Assembly: GCA_910577085.1 (NCBI GenBank)
Contig: CAJTLE010000055.1
Location: 1-17,667, forward strand
DNA length: 17,667 nucleotides
From: an uncultured Allobaculum sp.
Lineage (GTDB): Bacteria; Bacillota_I; Bacilli_A; Erysipelotrichales; Erysipelotrichaceae
Direction: 5' to 3'
A program made the translations under genes and the position numbers. The notes beneath the pieces were generated by a model. That model did no database searches. It was not told the origin of the DNA and saw only the letters and a program-made list of their open reading frames with translations. The stretch's first letter is position 1; every line of letters begins with the position of its first letter. Below, piece after piece: positions 6,656 to 13,996 of this stretch.

Positions 6656-7612
6656 GCCCCTTTCCATTGTTCGGTCTTATCTGTTGTTCAGTTTGGTCTG
6701 CTGGTCAGCCTTGTCTGCTGTTTCGCCCTGTCTGCCTTTTGGGCAGGATCTTCAGGATCTGTTTTGAAGCCTTTGATTTTCTTGAAAAAGATGACTTCAG
6801 GCAGACTGTCTTGATGAGCCTGCAGGATTAGCTTCTTCCTGTTTAAAAACAGGTTAGATGGTTAGATGGATTCGAGAGAAATGGTCGTTGGCCAGGAAGA
6901 AACAAATCCTGCAAAGGAGGGGTAGACGATAGGCTCTTGTCTATCGGGTAGAGCCCTATAGACGTGAAGACAGCCTGCCCAAAGTCGAACAGACGCAGGG
7001 ACTGGCCAGTCAGCCTGTAGGATCAGTTCAGTCGATGCGGTTTGTGGTTGTTTGCTTTTTCGCTTCCAGACAAATCCCACCCCATAGAACAATCTGTTTT
7101 TTGAGTCCTTTCCATGAAAAAATGCGCTGGACACCAGGGAAAGTAAGTTCAGGGCAGATTCAGGAAAGAGAAGGACCAGAAAACAGAATGGAAATCCATG
7201 CCTCGTCTATACTGAATTCGACAAGTGAGAAGTCCGAAAAAATCTGGCAATTGTGGGTTTTGTATGGTTTATTGAAATAATTTGGTCCTACCACGAAGAG
7301 GACGTCATCAATATACACTATCTGTCCCCAAAATATCGAATTATTTCACCTGAAAAATTACTTTTTTGCGAATCTTTGAAATTTCTTCCTCTCTTTTTTC
7401 GGTTCTTTTCTAAGAATTATGTGTTTATGGTAAACAGGCATCACGAAAGCGTGTTCACCTGAAAATGACACATGTTCATAAAACTGGAATCTGAGTATGA
7501 TGACAAAGTGCTATAGCGGAGTAGAAATAGTCTTTTTTGAATCGATTTGTCAGAAAATCATTCGTTTTTTCTGAAAATTCCAGAAAATCAAAATTCTGAG
7601 TCTCAATTTGAG
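6656..7612. other. Roughly 950 nt without a convincing gene
   Basis: ORFs here lack ribosome binding sites and family signatures. Visible structure: CCTGTTT/AAACAGG (6838-6853), and a 9-bp hairpin with one bulged C, ATAGGCTCT (6929-6937) with AGAGCCCTAT (6950-6959), that competes with GATAG/CTATC (6928-6932, 6941-6945). The stretch 6680-6800 is low in complexity, with repeated CTGTCTGC-like words. Positions 7253-7370 give a peptide faintly like an IS3-type transposase end (see rejected items). Confidence 0.4.
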
Positions 7613-7640
7613 TTGTGCTTTGTGGGATTCATGGTAAAGT
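7613..7640 (+). promoter_or_regulatory. Probable promoter of the metNIQ operon
   Basis: TTGTGC (7613-7618), 16-nt spacer, TAAAGT (7635-7640) preceded by TGG, giving an extended -10. Transcription would begin near 7647, just ahead of T-box stem I. Confidence 0.45.
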
Positions 7641-7654
7641 GAAACCACAAATTG

Positions 7655-7899
7655 GCAGAGAAAAGAAGAGTAACTGTTCTCGAGAGCAAAGAGAGTTTCT
7701 GGCCGGTGGAAAGAAACGTCAAAAGGGCAGTGAACATGGTCTTGGAGCCGCATGATCGATTAACAGACATGACGGGAACGCCCGTTACAGCGTTAGAGTA
7801 TGCATGTACTTGATGAGGCAGTTTCTGGTGACAGAACTGTGAATTTAGGTGGTAACACGAAGTTTCAGCTTTCGTCCTAATGTGATGAAGGCTTTTTTT
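7655..7899 (+). promoter_or_regulatory. T-box leader, methionine (AUG) specifier
   Basis: A tRNA-sensing leader that lets transcription through when uncharged tRNA-Met binds. The stem I distal part is clear: AGAGA, then GTTTCT (7695-7700) paired with AGAAAC (7712-7717) around a GGCCGGTGGA loop carrying the conserved GGTG. The specifier region GTGAAC is followed by ATG at 7736-7738, the Met codon. Stem III is CAGTT/AACTG with CTG-GTGA-CAG inside (7819-7839). The T-box proper, AGGTGGTAACACGA (7847-7860), begins the antiterminator: TTAGG and ACGAA pair with TTCGT and CCTAA. The overlapping terminator is listed separately. Specifier and target genes (metNIQ) agree, which supports the assignment. 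Confidence 0.93.
7867..7899 (+). terminator. T-box regulatory terminator
   Basis: AGCTTTCGTC (7867-7876) pairs with GATGAAGGCT (7884-7893) over 10 bp including G-U pairs, loop CTAATGT, then a T-run to 7899. Its 5' arm shares the TTCGTCC bases needed by the antiterminator, so the two folds exclude each other. Confidence 0.88.
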
Positions 7900-7920
7900 A
7901 TTGTTTAAGGAGGGAATGTT

Positions 7921-8964
7921 TTGATTCGTTTAGAGCATGTTACCAAAACATTCAAGACAAAAGACGGTGACGTACATGCAGTCAAGGATGTCTCCATTCA
8001 TGTCCGACAGGGCATGATCTATGGCATCATCGGATTTTCCGGCGCCGGAAAATCCACACTGGTTCGCTGCATCAACCTGCTGGAACGACCAGACGAGGGA
8101 AAAGTTATCTTCGATGGAGAAGATCTCATGGAAGCTTCGCCATCCGCACTTCGAAAAGCAAGACAGAAAATGGGCATGATCTTTCAGCACTTTAATTTGC
8201 TGCCAGCCCTGACAATCTATGACAACATTGCCCTTCCGCTGAAAATGCAGAAAGTGCCCAAAGCGGAAATTGATCGGAAAGTCATGGAACTGCTCGAACT
8301 GATCGATCTGGTGGAACGCAAAGATTCCTACCCCAGTCAGCTGTCCGGCGGACAGAAACAGCGGGTTGCTATTGCCAGAGCCCTGGTCAATGATCCCAAA
8401 GTTCTGCTTTGCGATGAGGCCACCTCGGCACTTGACCCCCAGACCACCCAGACCATTCTGCGCCTGATCAAACGCATCAACAAAGAGCGCGGGATTACGG
8501 TTGTGGTCATCACCCATGAAATGTTTGTCGTCAAGGAAATCTGCGACCGGGTAGCGGTCATGGATTCCGGACGCGTAGTGGAAAAGGGCGATATCGTTCC
8601 AATTTTCATTCACCCAGTGGAAGAAATGACGAAAAACTTTATCGCGACTGCATCCAATTCCAACAAAGTTGATGAGTTCATCAAGGCCAAGCATCCGCTG
8701 ACCCAGCTTAACAGCAACCAGCAGCTGGCCAGACTTCAGTACGATCAAAACAATACCGCTGAGGCGATGATCTCGCACATCTCAAGAATGTTTGATGTCG
8801 ACTGTTCGATTATCTTTGGCAACGTCGAGATTTTGCAGGATGCTCCGATTGGAACCCTGACGGTCATCTTTACCGGTCAGGACGACCGGATCCGTAAATC
8901 CATCGACTACCTGCGCCAGTCAGGTGTAGAAGTGGAGGTGATCAAACGTGGACACATTGACTAA
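7921..8964 (+). CDS. metN: Methionine ABC importer ATP-binding protein MetN
   Basis: The ATPase that powers methionine uptake; two copies pair with a MetI dimer at the inner face of the membrane. Walker A GFSGAGKST (38-46), Q-loop around FQHF (88-91), signature LSGGQKQR (141-148), Walker B VLLCDEATSALD (161-172) with catalytic Glu166, and switch His199 are all present. The last 80 or so residues (about 265-347) form the C-terminal NIL/ACT-type domain that in MetN binds methionine and inhibits transport when the cell is replete. Length of 347 is normal. The start is TTG at 7921: AAGGAGGG sits 6 nt upstream, and the nearby ATG at 7916 runs into a stop after two codons. First gene of metNIQ, downstream of the Met T-box. 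Confidence 0.96.
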   Translation: MIRLEHVTKTFKTKDGDVHAVKDVSIHVRQGMIYGIIGFSGAGKSTLVRCINLLERPDEGKVIFDGEDLMEASPSALRKARQKMGMIFQHFNLLPALTIYDNIALPLKMQKVPKAEIDRKVMELLELIDLVERKDSYPSQLSGGQKQRVAIARALVNDPKVLLCDEATSALDPQTTQTILRLIKRINKERGITVVVITHEMFVVKEICDRVAVMDSGRVVEKGDIVPIFIHPVEEMTKNFIATASNSNKVDEFIKAKHPLTQLNSNQQLARLQYDQNNTAEAMISHISRMFDVDCSIIFGNVEILQDAPIGTLTVIFTGQDDRIRKSIDYLRQSGVEVEVIKRGHID

Positions 8965-9625
8965 CATTATTCCAAATGTCATTGAACGGGCTGATATGTT
9001 CCCGCAGGCGATTATGGACACGCTGATGATGCTGACCGTAACAGGTGTCGTATCGTTTCTGATCGGACTGCCAATTGCGGTGATCGTAGTGATTACCAAG
9101 CCCGAAGGCATCTGTCCAAACCGGATTGTTTTCTGGATTCTGGATAAGATCATCAACCTGTTCCGGGCCATCCCGTTTGTTATTTTGATTCCGTTGATGG
9201 TTGGCGTCACCCGCTTTTTCTTCCATACAACTATCGGAATCAAATCCGCTTTCGTTCCATTGATTGTGGGAACCGTTCCATTTGTGGCCAGACAGATGGA
9301 ATCCGCCATGGAAGAAATTCCAGGCGGAATCGTTGAAGCCAGTATCTCCATGGGCATGACCCCCTGGCAGATTATCAAAAACGTTTATCTGAAGCAGAAC
9401 ATTCCCGGTATGATCCGCGGTATGACGATTACGCTGATCGCGGTCATCGGCCAGATTGCCATCGTCGGAACCGTTGGTGCCGGTGGTCTGGGTGACCTTG
9501 CTATCCGCTTTGGCTGGCAAAGACAGATGACCGACGTTACCTATGTCGTTTTGATTCTGTTGTTGATCATCATTTCGGTGATTCAGTTCTTAGGCGACTG
9601 GCTCGTACGAAAAACAACGCATTAG
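8948..9625 (+). CDS. metI: Methionine ABC importer permease MetI
   Basis: Membrane permease of the methionine importer, 225 residues, normal for MetI. Hydrophobic segments lie at about 23-52, 60-86, 99-115, 158-181 and 197-218, matching the usual five helices. The cytoplasmic EAA loop that docks on MetN is at about 126-150, with GGIVEASISMGM (126-137). The GTG start at 8948 is inside the last codons of metN (17-nt overlap) and has GGAGGTGA at 8934-8941, 6 nt upstream, so the two genes are probably translationally coupled. Codon use, with CCG, CCC and CGC present, differs from the A/T-ending preference in metQ and in the hexuronate genes. Confidence 0.95.
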   Translation: MDTLTNIIPNVIERADMFPQAIMDTLMMLTVTGVVSFLIGLPIAVIVVITKPEGICPNRIVFWILDKIINLFRAIPFVILIPLMVGVTRFFFHTTIGIKSAFVPLIVGTVPFVARQMESAMEEIPGGIVEASISMGMTPWQIIKNVYLKQNIPGMIRGMTITLIAVIGQIAIVGTVGAGGLGDLAIRFGWQRQMTDVTYVVLILLLIIISVIQFLGDWLVRKTTH

Positions 9626-9632
9626 AAGTACT

Positions 9633-9664
9633 CTTCATTGGTTAACGACGCAAAGCCAATGAAG
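9633..9664 (+). other. Intercistronic hairpin after metI
   Basis: CTTCATTGG (9633-9641) pairs with CCAATGAAG (9656-9664) over 9 bp with a 14-nt loop and no T-tract. A GGCT-GAAA-AGCC hairpin with a GNRA-type loop follows at 9668-9679. These look like mRNA-stabilising or processing structures, not terminators. Confidence 0.5.
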
Positions 9665-9690
9665 AAAGGCTGAAAAGCCAAATCAACTAA

Positions 9691-9734
9691 AAAGGCTGTA
9701 GAAAAAAAGGCTGTATAAAAAAGGCTATATAAAA
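9691..9734 (+). repeat. Short imperfect tandem repeat between metI and metQ
   Basis: Three copies of AAAGGCTRTA start at 9691, 9706 and 9720 (period 14-15 nt), separated by A-rich spacers. A partial copy, AAAGGCTG, lies at 9665. Confidence 0.6.
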
Positions 9735-9863
9735 GGGGAAAGGCCAGACATAAAAATCTAAGCCCTGTATTCCAAAAGAATCTGTAAGAAGAAAACAGAT
9801 GATAAGAAAAACGGATGCCCTGCATCCAAAAAAGAAATCAAATTGAAAAGGAGACCTTCTGTT

Positions 9864-10760
9864 ATGAAAAAGACAACTAAACTTGCCGCTGCTGCTGCTT
9901 TAACTCTTGGATTATTCGGATGCTCTTCCAGTTCCAGCTCTACTTCTTCTACTGCAGGCTCAACTGCTGATTCCAGTGTCGCTGCAAGCTCTGCTGCTTC
10001 CACCACTGAAGAACAGGTGACTTTAAAAGTCGGTGCAACAACCAGCCCACATGGTGTCATCCTCGAACAGGCTAAACCATTACTGGCTGATCAGGGGATC
10101 AACCTGGAAATCGTAGAATTCTCCGACTATCCAAACATCAACCCATCTACTTCTGATGGATCCCTCGATGCCAACTACTTCCAGCATTTCCCATATCTGG
10201 AAAGCTACAACAAAGATAATGACCTGAGTGAAGGTGCTGATGGCTACCTCGTATCCGCTGGTGCAATTCACTATGAACCATTAGGTATCTACTCTCAGAA
10301 ACATGACTCTGTTGATGAAATCGAAGAAGGTGCTCAGATCGCCATTCCTAATGATGCTACCAACGAAGCTCGCGCTCTGTACCTGTTAGAAGACCAGGGC
10401 TGGATCACTTTAAAAGATGGTGTATCGCTCTCCACTGCAACTGTTTCTGATATTGCTGAAAATCCAAAAAATCTGGATATCGTTGAAATCGCAGCTGACC
10501 AGGTTGCTTCCAAACTGCCAGATATTGACTACGGTGTCCTCAACGGTAACTATGCTCTGACTTCCAACGTCACTGAAGATCTGCTCGTAACTGAAGCTGC
10601 TGATTCTGAAGCTGCCAAAACTTACGAAAACATCATCGCAGTCAAAGAAGACCGCAAAGATGACGAAGCCATCAAGAAACTCGTTGAAGTCCTCAAATCC
10701 GATGACATCAAAAACTTCATCAAAGAAGAATTCGGTGCTTTCGCTGTTCCTGCTGAATAG
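9864..10760 (+). CDS. metQ: Methionine-binding lipoprotein MetQ (NlpA family)
   Basis: Substrate-binding protein of the methionine importer, lipid-anchored on the outer face of the membrane. A lipoprotein signal is clear: MKKTTK, an Ala/Leu core, and the lipobox LFGC with Cys20. A Ser/Thr/Ala linker runs to about residue 50. The NlpA/MetQ fold follows, with LKVGATTSPHGVILE (54-68) and the diagnostic block DYPN...DANYFQHFPYL (88-112). The start is the ATG at 9864, with AAGGAGA 9 nt upstream; an in-frame TTG at 9843 lies before that ribosome binding site and is rejected. The 298-residue length is normal. metQ follows metI after 238 nt containing hairpins and repeats, and its codons look adapted to high expression. 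This fits the need for more binding protein than permease. Confidence 0.96.
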   Translation: MKKTTKLAAAAALTLGLFGCSSSSSSTSSTAGSTADSSVAASSAASTTEEQVTLKVGATTSPHGVILEQAKPLLADQGINLEIVEFSDYPNINPSTSDGSLDANYFQHFPYLESYNKDNDLSEGADGYLVSAGAIHYEPLGIYSQKHDSVDEIEEGAQIAIPNDATNEARALYLLEDQGWITLKDGVSLSTATVSDIAENPKNLDIVEIAADQVASKLPDIDYGVLNGNYALTSNVTEDLLVTEAADSEAAKTYENIIAVKEDRKDDEAIKKLVEVLKSDDIKNFIKEEFGAFAVPAE

Positions 10761-10782
10761 TCATCAGCCGGCCTGAACCTGT

Positions 10783-10866
10783 TTCTTCTTTTATCCATTC
10801 TTCTATCCACTTCTTTATCCATATCCGATAAGAGAATCAGAAGATTTGGATAATAAGATTTGGATA
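10783..10866 (+). repeat. Phased TATCCA repeats with inverted TGGATA copies
   Basis: TATCCA occurs at 10792, 10804 and 10816 and TATCCG at 10822 (spacing 12, 12 and 6) in a C/T-rich strand. TGGATA, the inverse of TATCCA, occurs at 10847 and 10861 within two AGATTTGGATA copies. The arms could pair. This lies between metQ and its terminator. Confidence 0.45.
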
Positions 10867-10924
10867 TATAAGGTATAGAGAAGAAAATCCAGAGACAGGA
10901 CAACAACCAGGAATTGATTTCCAG

Positions 10925-10961
10925 ACCAGTCTGAATCTACAAGATTCGGGCTGGTTTTTTT
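10925..10961 (+). terminator. metNIQ operon terminator
   Basis: ACCAGTCTGAATC (10925-10937) pairs with GATTCGGGCTGGT (10943-10955) over 13 bp with two G-U pairs and a 5-nt loop, followed by a run of T. Confidence 0.85.
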
Positions 10962-11048
10962 GTTCTCCAAAATTTTCCGGTATGCCCAGTATGATCCGCC
11001 AGCCTAATTTGTAGAGTCAGATCGATTCATCCTGGTTCATCCTGTCGG

Positions 11049-11078
11049 TTGAGACTTATATTGATATGCTCATATAAA
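11049..11078 (+). promoter_or_regulatory. Good sigma-70-type promoter
   Basis: TTGAGA (11049-11054), an 18-nt spacer, TATAAA (11073-11078). Each hexamer is five of six to consensus. It lies just ahead of the small ORF at 11093. Confidence 0.5.
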
Positions 11079-11092
11079 TATAAGGAAGAAAA

Positions 11093-11203
11093 ATGCAGAA
11101 ATCGGACTGGATCGTCCAGCCATTAAGCAGGGCAGATCCAGATGTGGACCGCAAAGATGATGATCGATCGCATTCCATCAGTTTGAGAATACGAATGGAA
11201 TGA
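11093..11203 (+). CDS. Possible 36-residue small protein
   Basis: The ORF encodes MQKSDWIVQP and on to ...LRIRME, a charged peptide rich in Asp and Arg, with no signal peptide or membrane segment and no family I recognise. Support comes only from context: AAGGAAG lies about 5 nt upstream of the ATG and a good promoter 15 nt before that. If the promoter is used as drawn, transcription would start about 8 nt before the ATG, leaving the ribosome binding site partly or wholly outside the transcript; this counts against it. An 8-bp hairpin overlaps the stop codon. Confidence 0.25.
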   Translation: MQKSDWIVQPLSRADPDVDRKDDDRSHSISLRIRME

Positions 11204-11826
11204 TCTGGTATGGATAGAGGTCGGAACGGCTGAATGGAGATCGATATGGATAGAGATCAGCATGGAGGGATGAAGATCAGATTGGAAGAATGTGGAGAAG
11301 GGAATGCAGAGGATAACCCTTACAGGATGAAACGGAAAACCCTGAAGAATGGAAAATGGAGGATAGAGGTGAAAGGGGATTCAAGGTCACACAAGGAAAA
11401 TATATGAAATTCGAGCATATTTTCGGATCAATTCAGACGCCCCAAAAAAAAGTAAAACAAGCCCGGATTCGTTCCCATTTCTGGTCGTAATGAATTGTCT
11501 GGCAATTCGTGACTGAGGACAGATCAAATTGTGACCCGATTTTGGATGCCAAAGTTATTTTCGAGGTGTCAGAATCGTTTGATTATCCAAAAGGAAAGGA
11601 AAAAGGTTACCATTAGGTATGCAGAAAGTAATAAGAAATCCAATCTGGATTACTCAGTATTCTCTGCATCCTTTAAGTGCCTGAACAGACTGTATTCTCT
11701 TTCCCGACAAAGCACGCCGCTCTTTCTTATCGTTTTTGAATAGAAGTAAATCAGAAAGCCCTGCCTCTCAATACCGGGGGTGGAGTGCTAAATCTTTGCG
11801 TAAATTGCGATTTCTATTTCAAAAAG

Positions 11827-11840
11827 ATAAACCGTTTTCA
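11827..11840 (-). promoter_or_regulatory. cre-like site upstream of uxuA (CcpA binding, candidate)
   Basis: On the minus strand TGAAAACGGTTTAT matches the catabolite-response consensus TGNAANCGNWNNCW at every position but one (A for C). It would give carbon-catabolite control of a sugar-acid operon. It lies upstream of the -35 drawn for uxuA, so if real it may activate from there, or the operative promoter may be a different one. Confidence 0.4.
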
Positions 11841-11864
11841 ACATGATCCTCAACCCAGAATCCC

Positions 11865-11893
11865 TTGATTATAAGTAACTATATAGATATAGA
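11865..11893 (+). promoter_or_regulatory. Candidate uxuA promoter
   Basis: TTGATT (11865-11870), a 17-nt spacer, TATAGA (11888-11893), each four of six to consensus. This would give a leader of about 245 nt. Confidence 0.35.
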
Positions 11894-12058
11894 AGGTAAT
11901 TCCACCGGAAAATAAGGGGGAAAAGCCTCAGAAATCTCTATAAAAAACCGCTTATTGTGGGTGAAATCGTCCAAGGGGACGGTTGCAGACGGATGCGCAA
12001 TGATGGAGGACGAGTACAGGAAAGCGAAAGGATGAAAACTCTTTCACCATGACAAATA

Positions 12059-12076
12059 TTGCAATGATCATCGCAA
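12059..12076. promoter_or_regulatory. 18-bp near-perfect palindrome upstream of uxuA, candidate operator
   Basis: TTGCAATGATCATCGCAA is an inverted repeat with one mismatched pair. It lies 67 nt before the uxuA start, where a GntR- or LacI-type hexuronate regulator could block transcription. It is not the known UxuR or ExuR site. It could equally form an RNA hairpin in the leader. Confidence 0.4.
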
Positions 12077-12143
12077 ATAATAATATCATCTTTCGCAGAT
12101 TGTTCTGATATTCTTAATGTATCAACAGGAGGGCAAATCACAT

Positions 12144-13244
12144 ATGGAAATGACATTACGTTGGTACGGACCTGGACATGACAAAATCACTCTCCAGGAT
12201 ATCCGTCAGATCCCTGGTGTAACTGGAGTTATCACAACTCTGTATGACAAAATGCCAGGCGAAGTATGGACTCAGGAAGAGATCCATGACCTGAAAAAAA
12301 CTGTAGAAGACGCTGGACTGAACCTGTCCGGTATTGAATCTGTAAACGTACACGACGCCATCAAAACTGGTGCTGCTGATCGTGACAAATATATCGATGC
12401 TTACATCGAAACACTCGAAAACCTCGGTAAAGAAGACATCCACTTAGTATGCTACAACTTCATGCCTGTTTTCGACTGGACTCGTACTGAACTGGCACGT
12501 GTGCTGCCAGATGGTTCGACTGCTCTGGCTTATAACCAGGAAACAATCGATTCCATGAACCCAGAAAAAATGTTCGATTCTATCGCTGGTGACATGAACG
12601 GCACTGTAATGCCAGGCTGGGAACCAGAACGTATGGAAAAGATCAAAGATCTGTTCGAAATGTACAAAGATGTAGATGAAGAAAAACTGTTCGAAAACCT
12701 CGTTTACTTCCTCAACCGCATCATGCCAGTCTGCGAAAAGTATGACATCAACATGGCGATCCACCCAGATGATCCAGCTTGGCCAGTATTCGGTCTGCCA
12801 CGTATCATCACAAGCAAAGAAAAAATCCACCGTCTGATGAATGCTGTTGACAACAAACACAACGGTGTAACATTCTGCGCTGGTTCTTACGGAACAAACA
12901 TCAAAAACGACCTGCCAGATATGATTCGTTCCTTACCAGGACGTATTCACTTCGCACACGTAAGAAACCTGAAGTTCAACTCCATTGAACCACTGGATTT
13001 CGAAGAAGCACCACACGTATCTCAGTGCGGAACATTCGATATGTATGAAATCATGAAGGCTCTTCATGACATCAACTTCGATGGTCCAATCCGTCCTGAC
13101 CACGGTCGTATGATCTGGGGCGAAGTTGGTATGCCAGGTTATGGTCTGTATGACCGCGCTCTGGGTGCTACTTACCTCGAAGGTCTGTGGGAAGCTATCG
13201 ATAAAGAAGAAAAAGCAAAAGCTAAAGAAGAAGCAAAAGCTTAG
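12144..13244 (+). CDS. uxuA: Mannonate dehydratase UxuA
   Basis: Dehydrates D-mannonate to 2-keto-3-deoxy-D-gluconate (EC 4.2.1.8) in the cytoplasm, a TIM-barrel metal enzyme. The N-terminus MTLRWYGPGHDKITLQDIRQ is typical. Family blocks follow: AIHPDDP (205-211), FCAGSYG (244-250), HFAHVRN (269-275) and GPIRPDHGR (314-322). His207, Cys245, His272 and Asp319/His320 sit in the motifs that hold the metal and substrate in characterised UxuA proteins. The 366-residue length is in the Firmicutes range. The start is the ATG at 12144 with AGGAGGG 10 nt upstream; an in-frame ATG at 12117 precedes that ribosome binding site and is rejected. The last 13 or so residues are a Lys/Ala/Glu tail. Proline is almost only CCA or CCT, suggesting high expression. 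Confidence 0.96.
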   Translation: MEMTLRWYGPGHDKITLQDIRQIPGVTGVITTLYDKMPGEVWTQEEIHDLKKTVEDAGLNLSGIESVNVHDAIKTGAADRDKYIDAYIETLENLGKEDIHLVCYNFMPVFDWTRTELARVLPDGSTALAYNQETIDSMNPEKMFDSIAGDMNGTVMPGWEPERMEKIKDLFEMYKDVDEEKLFENLVYFLNRIMPVCEKYDINMAIHPDDPAWPVFGLPRIITSKEKIHRLMNAVDNKHNGVTFCAGSYGTNIKNDLPDMIRSLPGRIHFAHVRNLKFNSIEPLDFEEAPHVSQCGTFDMYEIMKALHDINFDGPIRPDHGRMIWGEVGMPGYGLYDRALGATYLEGLWEAIDKEEKAKAKEEAKA

Positions 13245-13996
13245 GCTTGGCTTTTGAAAATCCCCCAATGAAATCGGATGGCTGCTTTTCATGGTGAAGC
13301 TCTGGATGTGTCAATCCACACCGATCCAGTGAAAGCTGTCCGTTTCTTCTCCCCCCAAAAAATCCATTTTTCTGATTTGCAGAAATGCAGACTCAGTAAG
13401 CAGGCGGTCGGGCGCTTGGCTTCAATGCCCGGTCCGATCGCTTTGCTTCATATAGAGCTTTCAAGCCCTTAATTGCGTTTCGCTTTTGCGATCAGAAAGA
13501 AAACACAACAACAAAAACATTCTCGAAATCATTTTCGACCCATCTTTCTCTATCTTTTGCGGTTTTGATCTTGCAGCTTTGACAGCGCAATTTCTTGAAT
13601 CAGGAAGACAGGGAAGGTGAAACCACAGGCTGCTGGCGATCCTTGGCAGGCCGCATACAACTGCCGCTTACAGCTTTGCTCCCGGATTGAACCGGATTGA
13701 TATGAAGTGATCTGTTTTACCGTCATGGAGGCAAAACAGACAGTATCCAATTGCAATCTGTGAGCACATTTGTGGGCTGATTCAAGAAAATGAAATCGGG
13801 AATTTCCCCTGAAATGGACATTCAATCGAAAATTTTGACGATGCAGAAATGCAGAAAACTCTGTATGCTTTTCTCGAAGCAAGGGCAGCTGTCCCAAACC
13901 GGATTATGCACAGATCCGGTCTGGAAGATGGCCTGCTCTATTCTTCATCGATATGAAATCAGGATTGAAAGAAACCAGAAAAAGAAGGTAGACAAA
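13245..13996. other. 752-nt gap between uxuA and uxuB with several dyads
   Basis: No gene is supported. CAAAAGC (13234-13240) pairs with GCTTTTG (13250-13256) over the uxuA stop but has no T-tract. Further elements: a tandem CCGGATTGA (13682-13690, 13692-13700), TCTGTTTT/AAAACAGA (13711-13718, 13733-13740), GGGCAGCTGTCCC (13883-13895) and ACCGGAT/ATCCGGT with a 9-nt spacer (13898-13904, 13914-13920). I see no strong promoter or terminator. The uxuB frame is open back to 13790, but that extension has no family similarity and no good ribosome binding site. Confidence 0.5.

Larger units (their letters stand above)
10962..12143. other. About 1.2 kb between metQ and uxuA with no sizeable gene
   Basis: Holds a good promoter followed by a 36-codon ORF (11049-11203), a purine-rich stretch with degenerate GGATAGAG words (11210-11370), and the control region of uxuA (cre-like site, promoter, near-palindrome; listed separately). 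CATTCCAT/ATGGAATG (11171-11178, 11195-11202) forms an 8-bp stem at the end of the small ORF. A 70-codon ORF at 11531-11743 has no ribosome binding site or recognisable content. Confidence 0.5.

Noticed and set aside
6862..7134. 90-codon minus-strand ORF
   Set aside because: No ribosome binding site, odd composition and overlap with hairpins at 6929-6959.
7253..7370. Possible remnant of an IS3-type transposase C-terminus (peptide with YHEED and YLSPKYR)
   Set aside because: Only a few residues resemble the family ending; no upstream catalytic part, inverted repeats or target duplication seen.
11210..11370. Recurring GGATAGAG/GATCAGAT words suggesting a CRISPR-like array
   Set aside because: Units are short, degenerate and irregularly spaced, with no uniform repeat or spacer lengths.
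11531..11743. 70-codon ORF upstream of uxuA
   Set aside because: No ribosome binding site or family resemblance; probably chance.
13600..13660. GGGAAGGTGAAACCAC resembling part of a cobalamin riboswitch core
   Set aside because: The B12-box and other conserved segments are absent, and the downstream genes have no link to cobalamin.
13790..13996. N-terminal extension of uxuB by 69 codons
   Set aside because: Not part of the family, and a proper ribosome binding site serves the ATG at 13997.
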